Shown one piece after another: positions 54,572-63,978 of a DNA stretch of 64,000 nucleotides. Position numbers and translations under genes: made by a program. Position 1 is the stretch's first letter. Each line of letters starts with the position of its first letter. The notes beneath the pieces are model-generated. The model was not told the DNA's origin. It saw only the letters and a list, made by a program, of their open reading frames with translations, and made no database searches. The DNA comes from an uncultured SAR116 cluster alpha proteobacterium (lineage in GTDB: Bacteria; Pseudomonadota; Alphaproteobacteria; Puniceispirillales; Marisalimonadaceae). Location of the stretch: the NCBI GenBank assembly GCA_902528415.1, contig CABZSR010000002.1:1-64000 (forward strand), given 5' to 3'.

Positions 54572-55195
54572 TTATGTATCAAAAATTCTATCTCCAGCAT
54601 CTCCAAGACCTGGGACTATAAACCCTTTTTCATTGAGATGATCGTCTTTTTGAGCGCATATTATAGTTACATCTGAAAATTTTTCTTTAACATTTTTGAT
54701 ACCTTCTTCAGATGCAAGTAAGCAAACTAATGTTATGTCAGACGCATTATTTTGTTTTAGGGTTTCTAGCGAAGATATTGCGCTTCCCCCCGTTGCCAGC
54801 ATTGGATCACAAAGAAAACATTGCCTATTTTGAAGGTTTGTAGGAAGTTTTATTAAATAATTTACTGGGCTAAGCGTCTTTTCATCCCTATACATACCTA
54901 TATGTCCAATTGATACATCTTTGAAAATGTCGGTAATACCCTCAGAAATTATCAAACCCGCTCTAAGAATTGATATAACACACGGTTTTGGATCTTGATT
55001 TTCGACACCTAAGAAACTTTCAAGTGGAGTATCTATCTTTTTTCTTTTAACCTTAAGATCTTTAAATATTTCAAAACACATTAATGAAGAGATTTTTTTG
55101 GCAGTATATCTAAATTCAAAACTATCTGTCTCTTGAGAACGTAGGTTTGTCATAAGTACATTTATTAACGGGTGATTTAACACTTTAACTGTCAT
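54572..55195 (-). CDS. upp: Uracil phosphoribosyltransferase
   Basis: Salvages uracil with PRPP to UMP. The PRPP loop CDPMLATGGSAIS and the uracil-binding end FIVPGLGDAGDRIFDT are diagnostic; 207 aa is normal. It is the last gene of a minus-strand unit beginning at the ABC binding protein and follows the racemase gene with 4 bp between, which ties uracil salvage to uptake by that unit. Confidence 0.96.
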   Translation of the reverse strand: MTVKVLNHPLINVLMTNLRSQETDSFEFRYTAKKISSLMCFEIFKDLKVKRKKIDTPLESFLGVENQDPKPCVISILRAGLIISEGITDIFKDVSIGHIGMYRDEKTLSPVNYLIKLPTNLQNRQCFLCDPMLATGGSAISSLETLKQNNASDITLVCLLASEEGIKNVKEKFSDVTIICAQKDDHLNEKGFIVPGLGDAGDRIFDT

Positions 55196-55199
55196 AATT

Positions 55200-55937
55200 T
55201 TATCTTTGTGGTCTAAATTTACTCAAAAAACCTGTATATTGCTTTTCTCTTGGCAAAGCATAAGAACCAATTTTACTTGTTTTAATTTGAAGATTAATCA
55301 AACCTTCAATTAACACAACTGCTGAAGAAACTCCTTCTATTACTGGCAGACCGTGATTTAGCTCAAGGTCTTTTGCTAAGTTAGACATTCCTGCACATCC
55401 AAGAATAATAGCTTCAGAATTATCTTCTAAAATAGTTTTTTCTATGCCCTTATTTAGTTTATCAAGATTATCATTAGAGATTTCTTCTAGATCTAATACA
55501 GGTACTTCAATAGCTGATATACTAACGCATTTTTCAAACAATCCATATTTTTTTAGATTATGCTTTAAGGGATTTATCGATCTTGATAATGTGGTTATAA
55601 CTGAGAAGTTTCCAGATACAATACTAGCCACATGATAAGCTGCTTCTCCAATTCCAATTACGGGTTTGTCGGTAATTGATCTTACTGCATCTAGACCTGT
55701 GTCGTCAAAACACGCAATTATATAACCATCAGCATTTATATTATTATTGATTTCTTCGATTAATCCAGGAATACAAAAAGCTTCGTCATAATAACCTTCA
55801 ATGCTCTCAGGACCAATATTTGGTTCAACTGAAATAATTTCAGTATCTACATTTGCAAAGTTCTTTGCAGTTAAATCTATCTTATGCGTCATTGCTTTAG
55901 TAGTGTTAGGATTAATTATACAAATTTTTTTTTTCAA
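55200..55937 (-). CDS. Asp/Glu/hydantoin racemase family protein
   Basis: Cofactor-free racemase fold, 245 aa. INPNTTKAM at the N-terminus and two catalytic cysteines in IIACFDDTGLDA and ILGCAGMSNLAKDL are seen; the spacing and motifs match hydantoin/allantoin racemases best. Cytoplasmic. It lies between the ABC permease genes and upp, with xanthine dehydrogenase nearby, so a role in racemising hydantoin or allantoin-like intermediates is plausible; Asp or Glu racemisation is not excluded. Confidence 0.85.
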   Translation of the reverse strand: MKKKICIINPNTTKAMTHKIDLTAKNFANVDTEIISVEPNIGPESIEGYYDEAFCIPGLIEEINNNINADGYIIACFDDTGLDAVRSITDKPVIGIGEAAYHVASIVSGNFSVITTLSRSINPLKHNLKKYGLFEKCVSISAIEVPVLDLEEISNDNLDKLNKGIEKTILEDNSEAIILGCAGMSNLAKDLELNHGLPVIEGVSSAVVLIEGLINLQIKTSKIGSYALPREKQYTGFLSKFRPQR

Positions 55938-55942
55938 AATAA

Positions 55943-56812
55943 TTATCCTTTATTTCTTTTAAGCCAAATGTAACATACTATTGAAATACCAATTACACTA
56001 AATGAGACAAAGGTAGTTACAGTACCTAATGCATATATAACAGGAGTTGTGACTGTTGTAGTCAAACCTTTCAACTCTAATGGAAGTGTATTTCCAGCTC
56101 CCATAACTTGAGATGATCTTGCTAACTCATCATATGACAATGTAAATCCAAACAAAGCAATTCCAATTATGCTAGGAGCAATTAGCGGAAAAACAATTTC
56201 TTTAAAAGTTTTCCAAGGGCTTGCTCCAAGGTCTCTAGCTGCTTCTTCGTAAGATTTGTCAAATCTGTTAAAAACCGCAAACATAATTAATAATCCAAAA
56301 GGAAGCGTCCATGTCAATTGTGCTCCTAATCCACTTGTAAACATTCCTAAAGAAGTTTGAAAAAATTCATTAATATAATTTATATCAAAAGTGGATCCAA
56401 GCCATTTAGTGAAATCATCAAGTAACCTAAATTGAAGAGCAACCCCAAGTGACAATACTATCGATGGTACAATTAAGCTTGCTACTGTTGCAAAGAAAAG
56501 CATATCGGAGCCCCAAAATTTTTTTCTAAATGCAAGACCTGCACTTACAGATAAAAGAACTGTTAAGACCATAACTATTAAACCCAAGATTATAGATCGT
56601 TTAAAAGCTGATCCAATATCTACAACAGAACCGCCTCGCCATAATTCCTCGAACCAATATATTGAAACGCCATTAAGAGGGAAAGTTAACCCTCCATCAG
56701 GCCCCTGAAAACTTAAAAGAACAATCGTAAATGTTGGGCCATATAGAAATAATACAAATAAACAAAAAAAGAAAACGCATATATAATAAGTTTTATTTTT
56801 TTTATTTAACAT
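55943..56812 (-). CDS. ABC transporter permease (PotC-like)
   Basis: Inner-membrane permease of the spermidine/putrescine-type ABC class, 289 aa, about six helices. The EAA loop is visible as EEAARDLGASPWKTFKEIVFPL. It starts 1 bp after the stop of the other permease. Confidence 0.91.
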   Translation of the reverse strand: MLNKKNKTYYICVFFFCLFVLFLYGPTFTIVLLSFQGPDGGLTFPLNGVSIYWFEELWRGGSVVDIGSAFKRSIILGLIVMVLTVLLSVSAGLAFRKKFWGSDMLFFATVASLIVPSIVLSLGVALQFRLLDDFTKWLGSTFDINYINEFFQTSLGMFTSGLGAQLTWTLPFGLLIMFAVFNRFDKSYEEAARDLGASPWKTFKEIVFPLIAPSIIGIALFGFTLSYDELARSSQVMGAGNTLPLELKGLTTTVTTPVIYALGTVTTFVSFSVIGISIVCYIWLKRNKG

Positions 56813-56813
56813 T

Positions 56814-57710
56814 TTAAAGCTCTTTTCGAATATCTATCATTTTAGTCATTATCCATATAATCAAAAGAGTTAATGCCAATAGTATCACAGCATTTGCAGC
56901 AGCAGCGGGTAATTGAAGATAACTCATTTCAACGTAGATAATTTTACCAATTGATGGAATTTGTTGCCCACCCATAATCCCGATGGTAATAAAATCGCCC
57001 ATAACGACAGTAATGACAAAAATAGATCCAATTACAATTCCGGGTTTGCATAATGGTATAATGACATTCCACAATATTTGAAGTCCATTCGCTCCATTAT
57101 CATAAGCAGCTTCAATGATTGATTTATCAATTCTCATCATAGAATTAAAAATCGGAACTATCATAAACAGTGTGTATAAATGCACAAAAGCTAAAACAAT
57201 AGAAAAGCCGGAATACAAAAGCCATTCTTGGGGTGTATCAGTTAGACCTATATAAAGTAAAAAATCATTTACAAGACCATTCCTTCCTAGAAGAGGTATC
57301 CATGATATCATTCTAATGACATTTGAAGTCCAAAATGGAATTGTACAAAGCAAAAATAATACAATCTGCCAAGTAATTGAATTTACGTAAAAAGCAAGGA
57401 AATAAGCTACAAAAAATCCAATGATTAATGTAAAAAACCAAGTTATAAAACAAAAAATAAAAGTTGATAAATACGTTTTAAAAGTAACACACATATCTTT
57501 TTCATAGTTAAAGCAATCTTTAAAAATATATATGTAATTTTCAAGAATAAAATCAGGTATTATTGAGTATTCATTATAATCCCAAAAACTGATAATGAGC
57601 GTTAATACTAATGGAATAAAGAAAAAAAATATAAATACGAAACTATATGGTATTGATAATAAACCGACTGACGGCTTAATCTTCCAGAATTTAATCATAT
57701 TTATATTCAA
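56814..57710 (-). CDS. ABC transporter permease (PotB-like)
   Basis: First permease, 298 aa, about six helices, EAA loop IIEAAYDNGANGLQILWNVI. It is separated from the binding-protein gene by a 53-bp gap that holds a hairpin terminator, so permease expression is likely lower than that of the binding protein. Confidence 0.91.
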   Translation of the reverse strand: MNINMIKFWKIKPSVGLLSIPYSFVFIFFFFIPLVLTLIISFWDYNEYSIIPDFILENYIYIFKDCFNYEKDMCVTFKTYLSTFIFCFITWFFTLIIGFFVAYFLAFYVNSITWQIVLFLLCTIPFWTSNVIRMISWIPLLGRNGLVNDFLLYIGLTDTPQEWLLYSGFSIVLAFVHLYTLFMIVPIFNSMMRIDKSIIEAAYDNGANGLQILWNVIIPLCKPGIVIGSIFVITVVMGDFITIGIMGGQQIPSIGKIIYVEMSYLQLPAAAANAVILLALTLLIIWIMTKMIDIRKEL

Positions 57711-57720
57711 TTAAAATTTT

Positions 57721-57751
57721 AAAAGAATAGGGTAACATTAGTTACCCTATT
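57721..57751 (-). terminator. Intercistronic hairpin, binding protein to permease
   Basis: Perfect 11-bp stem AATAGGGTAAC / GTTACCCTATT (57726-57736 and 57741-57751) with a 4-nt loop after the binding-protein stop. The minus-strand tail starts CTTTT, a short T-tract. Weaker than the TAXI terminator but in the same position relative to its operon. Confidence 0.65.
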
Positions 57752-57763
57752 TTGAAATATTTT

Positions 57764-59035
57764 TTAGGACGCAATCATTTCATTCCACTTTCTAACCATG
57801 TATTTGTTCTCATCCATGGTAGCATTCCAGCATGCGACTCCGCCCATTCTTGCCTCATATGATCCACCATCTCTGATTTCTCCTTTAGAAGCTAATTTTT
57901 TGCCTTCTGGACTCATAATATCAGCAGTAGCAGGTTTACCCATCATCCAATAATCCCACTCATAAGCCTCCATGTACTTCTTTGCTGTTGGAATAACAGC
58001 TGAATAGTAACCTTGACGATTTAAATAAGCACCTACCCAACCAGATAAATACCAATTTATAAATTCGTAGCAAATATCAGCTTGTCTTCCTTTAGTAGTA
58101 GATGGTAAACCAAAACCTGCTGCCCAAGCTCTATAACCTTCTTTAAGCGGCTGATAGACACATGGAATACCCTTAGTTCTGACTGCAGTAATCGCTGGTG
58201 ACCACATTGACTGTATTACAACTTCACCAGATGCCATTAGATTTACACTTTCGTTAAAATCACTCCAGAAGGCTCTAAACTGACCCGCTTTCTTAGCTTC
58301 TGTAAAAATTTTCATTGTTAAATCAATTTCTTCTTTGGTCATGTTACCTTTATCTGGATATTTGTACTCACCCATAGCTTCCACAACCATAGCAGCGTCC
58401 ATTATACCAATTGATGGTATATTTAAAATTGAAGCTTTTCCTTTGAATTCTGGATTTAACAATTCCGCCCAAGTACTAATTGGTCTTTTAATAAGATCAG
58501 GTCTTATACCTAAAGTATCAGCGTTGTAAACAGTAGGAATCAATGTTACGTATTGCGTTGGCTCAGAGGCAAATTCTTTAGATTGTGAACCCTTAAGATA
58601 CATCACTTTTTTAGGTGCTGTTCCTTGATCTCCTATTTTCTTTCCTGCAACCTCTCCTTTAGTAAATGCAGAAGTTACATTATCCCATTCTTTTATTCTT
58701 TTGGTATCCATACCTAATAAGTTTCCAGATGGTACCAACTTAGGCATACTAAAATACTCAGAGTCAACAATATCAAAACTGTTTGGTTGCGTGAAAATCG
58801 TTTTTACAACTTCGTCAGTTGTCTTAACAATGAATTTGACTTTAATTCCAGTGTCATCAAATAATTTTTTTTGGACTGCATCACCCATGTTCACAGCTGT
58901 TCCAAGGTATCTGATTACTGGAGCATCTGCGGCATGTATTGCTGGAAAACCTTTTAGCAATCCCGCCCCTGCAACTGCACCTATCGCTGCAGTTGAAGTT
59001 TTAAGCATATTACGCCTAGTTAAACTTTTTTTCAT
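57764..59035 (-). CDS. ABC solute-binding protein (PotD-like, Tat signal)
   Basis: Periplasmic extracellular solute-binding protein (family 1, spermidine/putrescine-like), about 423 aa. The signal has a Tat-type LTRRNMLK at residues 5-12 followed by AAIGAVAGAGLL and AIHAAD, so export in folded form is likely. I start at 59035 because GGAGG is 5 nt upstream. The ligand is not clear: the PotD-like name covers polyamines and many other compounds. The gene leads the minus-strand unit ending at upp. Confidence 0.9.
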   Translation of the reverse strand: MKKSLTRRNMLKTSTAAIGAVAGAGLLKGFPAIHAADAPVIRYLGTAVNMGDAVQKKLFDDTGIKVKFIVKTTDEVVKTIFTQPNSFDIVDSEYFSMPKLVPSGNLLGMDTKRIKEWDNVTSAFTKGEVAGKKIGDQGTAPKKVMYLKGSQSKEFASEPTQYVTLIPTVYNADTLGIRPDLIKRPISTWAELLNPEFKGKASILNIPSIGIMDAAMVVEAMGEYKYPDKGNMTKEEIDLTMKIFTEAKKAGQFRAFWSDFNESVNLMASGEVVIQSMWSPAITAVRTKGIPCVYQPLKEGYRAWAAGFGLPSTTKGRQADICYEFINWYLSGWVGAYLNRQGYYSAVIPTAKKYMEAYEWDYWMMGKPATADIMSPEGKKLASKGEIRDGGSYEARMGGVACWNATMDENKYMVRKWNEMIAS

Positions 59036-59205
59036 ATTAACCTCCAAAATGTTAATGTTAAAGTTGTAAAATTAATTTAATTATAATAAATATCTTATGA
59101 TGTGGAAATATATGCTGCATACTTTTTAAGCAATGCATCATTTTTTTTTAAAATTGATTAAAGTCTAGACAATTTTAATCTATAAACTTACGCGAAAGTA
59201 TAAAT

Positions 59206-60204
59206 TTGGTAAATAAATTGAATAATCCGGAAAATCTAGAATTTGCGATTCTAACAAAAAAATACGGTGAAACCATTGCTGTTGATAGTATAAATCTTAA
59301 AATACCAGCAGGAACATATTGTTGTTTTCTGGGTCCTTCAGGTTGTGGTAAAACCTCAACTCTAAGAATGATAGCTGGACACGAAGAAATTTCAGGAGGT
59401 GACATTCTTTTAGGTTCAAATATCATAAATGATTTGCCCCCAGCAAAACGTGGAACCGCAATGATGTTTCAAAATTATGCTCTTTTTCCTCATTTATCAT
59501 GTCTAGATAATGTTGCGTTTGCTTTAAAGATGCGTGGCATAAAAAAAAACATAAGATATGAGAAATCTCTAGAAATGTTAAAATTAGTTCAAATGGAAGA
59601 TTACTCTGATCGATATCCTAACCAGCTTTCAGGTGGTCAACAACAACGAGTAGCACTAGCGAGAGCCTTGATTACAAATCCTTCTATATTGCTTTTAGAT
59701 GAACCTTTATCAGCTTTAGACCCTTTCTTAAGAATAAAAATGAGAAGTGAATTAAAAACATTACAAAAAAAGCTTGGTATATCATTCATTCATGTAACTC
59801 ATTCACAAGATGAAGCAATGGCTTTAGCTGACATGATTGTTGTAATGAATAATGGAAAAATTGAACAAGTTGGTGATCCTTATGAAGTTTTTAATAAGCC
59901 CAAAAATGAGTTTATTGCAAATTTTGTTGGAGGACACAACGTAATTTCAAAAAATAACAAATCTTATTCAATCAGAATGGACCACATACGAATAATCAAT
60001 AATATAAAATCAAAAAATTCATATCCAATGACTGTGAGTGAAATTGAATATCAAGGTCAAATTGTCAAAGTTACAGGTTTAACTAAAGATTTTGGACGAT
60101 TAAGTGTATCCATAGGTGATGAGAATTTTTTAAAAAATAAATTTGATATTGACGATGAAATTTTTTTAAGTTGGGACAAAACAAAAGAAAATTCATTGGT
60201 TTAA
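59206..60204 (+). CDS. ABC transporter ATPase (PotA-like)
   Basis: 332 aa; Walker A GPSGCGKT (residues 43-50), Q-loop MMFQNYALFPH, signature LSGGQQQR, Walker B LLLDEPLSALDP and a His-switch THSQDEAMALAD are intact. A C-terminal TOBE-like domain follows (about 250-332). The start is TTG (59206) with no ATG available in frame near it. It is divergent from its binding protein and permeases across a 170-bp gap that must hold the control region for both strands. Confidence 0.92.
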   Translation: MVNKLNNPENLEFAILTKKYGETIAVDSINLKIPAGTYCCFLGPSGCGKTSTLRMIAGHEEISGGDILLGSNIINDLPPAKRGTAMMFQNYALFPHLSCLDNVAFALKMRGIKKNIRYEKSLEMLKLVQMEDYSDRYPNQLSGGQQQRVALARALITNPSILLLDEPLSALDPFLRIKMRSELKTLQKKLGISFIHVTHSQDEAMALADMIVVMNNGKIEQVGDPYEVFNKPKNEFIANFVGGHNVISKNNKSYSIRMDHIRIINNIKSKNSYPMTVSEIEYQGQIVKVTGLTKDFGRLSVSIGDENFLKNKFDIDDEIFLSWDKTKENSLV

Positions 60205-60219
60205 TATTATTTATCTTTA

Positions 60220-60249
60220 TTGATTTTTTTAAAAATTAGAAGTTATAAT
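60220..60249 (+). promoter_or_regulatory. Candidate promoter of xdhAB
   Basis: TTGATT (60220-60225), 18-bp spacer, TATAAT (60244-60249), 34 nt before the xdhA start. It would let xdhAB be transcribed apart from the ATPase gene. Confidence 0.45.
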
Positions 60250-60283
60250 CTTAAAATAATTAATTCATTTGAGGTAATGGTCT

Positions 60284-61684
60284 TTGACAGATTCAAAAAA
60301 TATTCTCTATATAAATAATAAAAAAGTAGAGGTTACAAATGTCTATCACGATATTACTCTATTAGATTGGTTGAGAAATTATCATAAAATAACTGGAACA
60401 AAAGAAGGTTGTGCTGAAGGCGATTGTGGGGCATGTTCAGTTATAATAAATAAAAAAAATAAAGAGGATTCAAAACCCATAAACTCGTGCTTAGTAAGAT
60501 TAGGCCAAGTAATAGGTTTTAACATTACAACCATAGAAGGTTTAGGTTGTGATAAAAATCCTCATCCATTGCAAATGGCTTTTTCAAATGAGTATGCTTC
60601 TCAATGTGGATATTGTACGCCAGGATTTATTATATCAGGTGTTAGTTTAATAAATTCTGGTAAAGTAGTTAATAATGATACTATAAATGATGCAATTTCA
60701 GGAAATTTATGTAGATGCACTGGTTACTCTCCAATAATAAAGGCAATTAAATCTGTATCAGATAGAAAAACAAAATTAAAAAAAGTTGAAATTATTAATA
60801 AAGAAAAAAAAGTTCGTTTCGGAAACATTACTTATTTAAAGCCAAATAATTTAAAGGAGCTCAAAGATTATTTAGAAGTAAAGAGTTTTCAATTTATTGC
60901 AGGTGGTACAGATTTAAATCTTCAAAGACCTATCATAAACGAAAAAGAAAATAATATTATATGTTTAAGTTCCATTAAAGAGTTGAACTTTATCAAAAAA
61001 TTTAAGGAAAAAATGGTTCTTGGAGGAGCGGTCACAATTGAAAATTTTCTTGATTCAGTTCGATCAAAAATGCCTGAATTAATAGAGATTCTTCAAAGGT
61101 TTGGATCACCACAAATTAGAAATCAAGGAACAATTGGAGGAAATTTATGCACGTCAAGTCCAATTGGAGATTTAGCCCCATTATTAATGGTTTTAAATTC
61201 TGATATAAATGTGTTTGGAAAAAATGGTATTAAAAAAACAAACATAAAAAACTTTTTTAAGGGTTACCGAAAAAATATTTTGAAAAAGGATGAGATAATT
61301 TTATCTATTGAAATACCTTATCCAAACCAAAAAAATAAAATTTTTTCCTGGAAGCTTTCTAAACGATATGATCAGGATATATCAACTATTTCTCTTGCCA
61401 TAAATATACAAACTCAAAAGAATATAATAAAAGAAATACAAATGGCTGCAGGAGGCGTGGCAGCAACACCAAAGAGTCTTGACAAATTATGTAAATCAAT
61501 GCTTGAAAAAAAATTAGATGATGCAATAGATTTTGCAACTGAAAATTTAGATAAATTTATCCAACCAATCTCAGATTTAAGGGGTTCAAGTCATTATAGA
61601 TTAGAGGCAATGAAGGGGCTGTTTAGAAGACTACAAATTTGTTTAAGGCAAGATAAAGAAAGTTTATCAATAATGGAAGTTTAA
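60284..61684 (+). CDS. xdhA: Xanthine dehydrogenase small subunit
   Basis: Iron-sulfur/FAD subunit of bacterial XdhAB, 466 aa. First [2Fe-2S] ligands C43, C48, C51, C69; second C108, C111, C143, C145. The FAD domain follows from about 190 with FIAGGTDLNLQ and RNQGTIGGNLCTSSPIGD. Electrons pass from the molybdenum centre through both clusters to FAD and NAD+. Start is TTG, with GAGG 9 nt upstream; the alternative ATG upstream is out of frame. Two bp before xdhB. Confidence 0.93.
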   Translation: MTDSKNILYINNKKVEVTNVYHDITLLDWLRNYHKITGTKEGCAEGDCGACSVIINKKNKEDSKPINSCLVRLGQVIGFNITTIEGLGCDKNPHPLQMAFSNEYASQCGYCTPGFIISGVSLINSGKVVNNDTINDAISGNLCRCTGYSPIIKAIKSVSDRKTKLKKVEIINKEKKVRFGNITYLKPNNLKELKDYLEVKSFQFIAGGTDLNLQRPIINEKENNIICLSSIKELNFIKKFKEKMVLGGAVTIENFLDSVRSKMPELIEILQRFGSPQIRNQGTIGGNLCTSSPIGDLAPLLMVLNSDINVFGKNGIKKTNIKNFFKGYRKNILKKDEIILSIEIPYPNQKNKIFSWKLSKRYDQDISTISLAINIQTQKNIIKEIQMAAGGVAATPKSLDKLCKSMLEKKLDDAIDFATENLDKFIQPISDLRGSSHYRLEAMKGLFRRLQICLRQDKESLSIMEV

Positions 61685-61686
61685 GA

Positions 61687-63978
61687 ATGAATAATTTAAA
61701 TAAAATTCCAATTCACGATTCTTCTTTAAGGCATTCCACTGGTCAGGCTATTTATATAGACGATATGCCTGAGCAAGAAAATTTATTGCATGGGACTCCC
61801 GTTCTATCAAAAGTTGCATGTGGAAAAATAAAAAAAATTAATTCTGATAAACTAAAAGATCTACCATTTTTTACAAAAATAATAACAGCAAAAGACATCC
61901 CTGGCGAAAATGAGATTGGTCCTATCAAAAATGGTGAGCCTATTCTAGCAGACGATTTTTTTTCATATTTAGGCCAACCAGTCGCGATTGTTTTGGCAAA
62001 AACACATCAAGAAGCCATTTATGCGAGCAGTTTAGTTGAAATTGAACTGGAGTTTACAACTAAACCTATTCTTAATTTAGATGACGCTTATGAACAAAAA
62101 TCTTTTTTAGAAGATCCAATGATTTTAGAAAAAGGCAACATAAAAAAAGATATGTCTAAATCAAATTATACGTTATCTGGTAATTTTGAAATTGGTGGAC
62201 AAGATCACTTTTATTTAGAAACACATGTTGCCATAACTTTTCCTGGAGAGAATGACGAATACGTTGTCTGGTCAAGTACTCAGCATCCTACTGAGGTTCA
62301 ACACGGTGTTGGAAAGGTGTTAAATATTCCATCAGCTAAAATTGATAGTAAAGTTAGAAGGTTAGGAGGTGGATTCGGCGGAAAAGAGAGCCAAGCAACT
62401 ATTTTTGCAGCAATGTCTGCTTTGGGAGCCTATTTAACACAAAAACCTGTAAAGATACGTCTTAACAGACATATTGATATGACAGCTTCAGGAAAAAGAC
62501 ATGACTTTAAAATATATTACACCGTAGGATTTACAGTTACTGGCAAGGTTCTGGCTTTGGATATAAAACTTTTAAGTAATGGTGGTAATGTTTTAGACCT
62601 TTCGGGCCCTGTAATGACAAGAGCTTTAACTCATCTTGATAATTGTTACTTTATAAAATCACTAAAAGCTATTGGGTATGTGTGTAAAACCAATACAGTT
62701 TCAAATACAGCCTTTAGAGGTTTTGGCGGTCCACAAGGAATGTTGACTATCGAAAATATACTTTATTCAGTTAGTCAATATTTACAAAAGCCAATAGATG
62801 AAATTCGTAAAATCAATTATTATTCAAGATTAAATGGTTTTAAAACACCATATGGTCAAATTGTAAAAAACTTGAGGATTGATAGGATTTTAGATGAGGT
62901 CTATAAGTTAAGTGATTATAAAAACAGACTTAGGCATATTAATAAGTTTAATTTAAATCAAAAAAATAATAATTTACCCTTCAGAAAGGGTATAGCCTTA
63001 ATGCCTGCAAAATTTGGTATTTCATTTAATAAACCATCATTAAATCAAGGAGGAGCGTTAGTCCATGTATACTCTGATGGATCAATTAGATTAAATCACG
63101 GTGGGACTGAGATGGGCCAAGGGTTATTCATTAAAGTTGCCCAAGTAGTTGCTGAATGTTTTAAGGTTCCTCTTGAACAAATTCACATTACTTCAACAAA
63201 TACTGCAGAAGTACCAAACACCTCAGCTACAGCAGCTTCTTCTGGTTCAGATTTAAATGGAATGGCTGCATGGAACGCATCAAATGTTATAAAAAAAAGA
63301 ATGATCGACCATGCTGCAAAATTATTTAAAAAAAATAAAAAAGATATTGTTCTTGGTGAAGGTAGAATTATTTGTGGTAACAGAAGTTTGTCTTTTTCTG
63401 AGTTAGCCTTTTCCTGTTGGGAAAATCGAATTTCTTTATCTTCTACAGGTTACTATAAAACTCCCAAAATTTCATGGGATCAAGGTAAGTTGAGGGGTCA
63501 TCCTTATTTTTATTTTACATGGGGAGCTGCAATTTCTGAGGCCTTATTAGATATAAATACCGGAGAGAGTAGAATACTAAGAGCTGATATTGTTCAAGAT
63601 TGTGGAAATTCTCTTAATGAAAATATTGATATCGGTCAAATTGAAGGAGGTTTTATTCAAGGTTTGGGGTGGTTGACATGTGAAGAATTATGTTTTTCCA
63701 AAGAAGGAAAATTACTTACAACTGGGCCGTCTACATATAAATTACCTGGGAGTAGAGATATTCCTCAAATCTTCAATGTTAAATTACTAGAAAAAGCAGA
63801 TAATGAAGAAAAAACCATCTTTAGATCAAAAGCTGTGGGTGAGCCACCTTTACTACTTGCAATTTCTCATTTTCTGGCGCTGAAAGAAGCAATCAGGGCT
63901 TCTTCAACAAATTCAAGACCTGAGCTTCTTAATTCTCCAGCTACTCCATCTGAAATTTTGAAAGTCTTAAAAGTTTAG
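61687..63978 (+). CDS. xdhB: Xanthine dehydrogenase molybdenum subunit
   Basis: Molybdopterin subunit, 763 aa. Purine-site residues match xanthine dehydrogenases: E234 in GGFGGKE (E802 bovine), R312 in TRALTHLDN (R880), F346 in FRGFGG (F914), and catalytic Glu near 718 in VGEPP (E1261). Arg at the R880 position favours xanthine/hypoxanthine over aldehyde substrates. The typical GGTEMGQG and the cofactor-binding segments are complete. An xdhC assembly gene, if present, lies beyond the window edge. Confidence 0.95.
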   Translation: MNNLNKIPIHDSSLRHSTGQAIYIDDMPEQENLLHGTPVLSKVACGKIKKINSDKLKDLPFFTKIITAKDIPGENEIGPIKNGEPILADDFFSYLGQPVAIVLAKTHQEAIYASSLVEIELEFTTKPILNLDDAYEQKSFLEDPMILEKGNIKKDMSKSNYTLSGNFEIGGQDHFYLETHVAITFPGENDEYVVWSSTQHPTEVQHGVGKVLNIPSAKIDSKVRRLGGGFGGKESQATIFAAMSALGAYLTQKPVKIRLNRHIDMTASGKRHDFKIYYTVGFTVTGKVLALDIKLLSNGGNVLDLSGPVMTRALTHLDNCYFIKSLKAIGYVCKTNTVSNTAFRGFGGPQGMLTIENILYSVSQYLQKPIDEIRKINYYSRLNGFKTPYGQIVKNLRIDRILDEVYKLSDYKNRLRHINKFNLNQKNNNLPFRKGIALMPAKFGISFNKPSLNQGGALVHVYSDGSIRLNHGGTEMGQGLFIKVAQVVAECFKVPLEQIHITSTNTAEVPNTSATAASSGSDLNGMAAWNASNVIKKRMIDHAAKLFKKNKKDIVLGEGRIICGNRSLSFSELAFSCWENRISLSSTGYYKTPKISWDQGKLRGHPYFYFTWGAAISEALLDINTGESRILRADIVQDCGNSLNENIDIGQIEGGFIQGLGWLTCEELCFSKEGKLLTTGPSTYKLPGSRDIPQIFNVKLLEKADNEEKTIFRSKAVGEPPLLLAISHFLALKEAIRASSTNSRPELLNSPATPSEILKVLKV

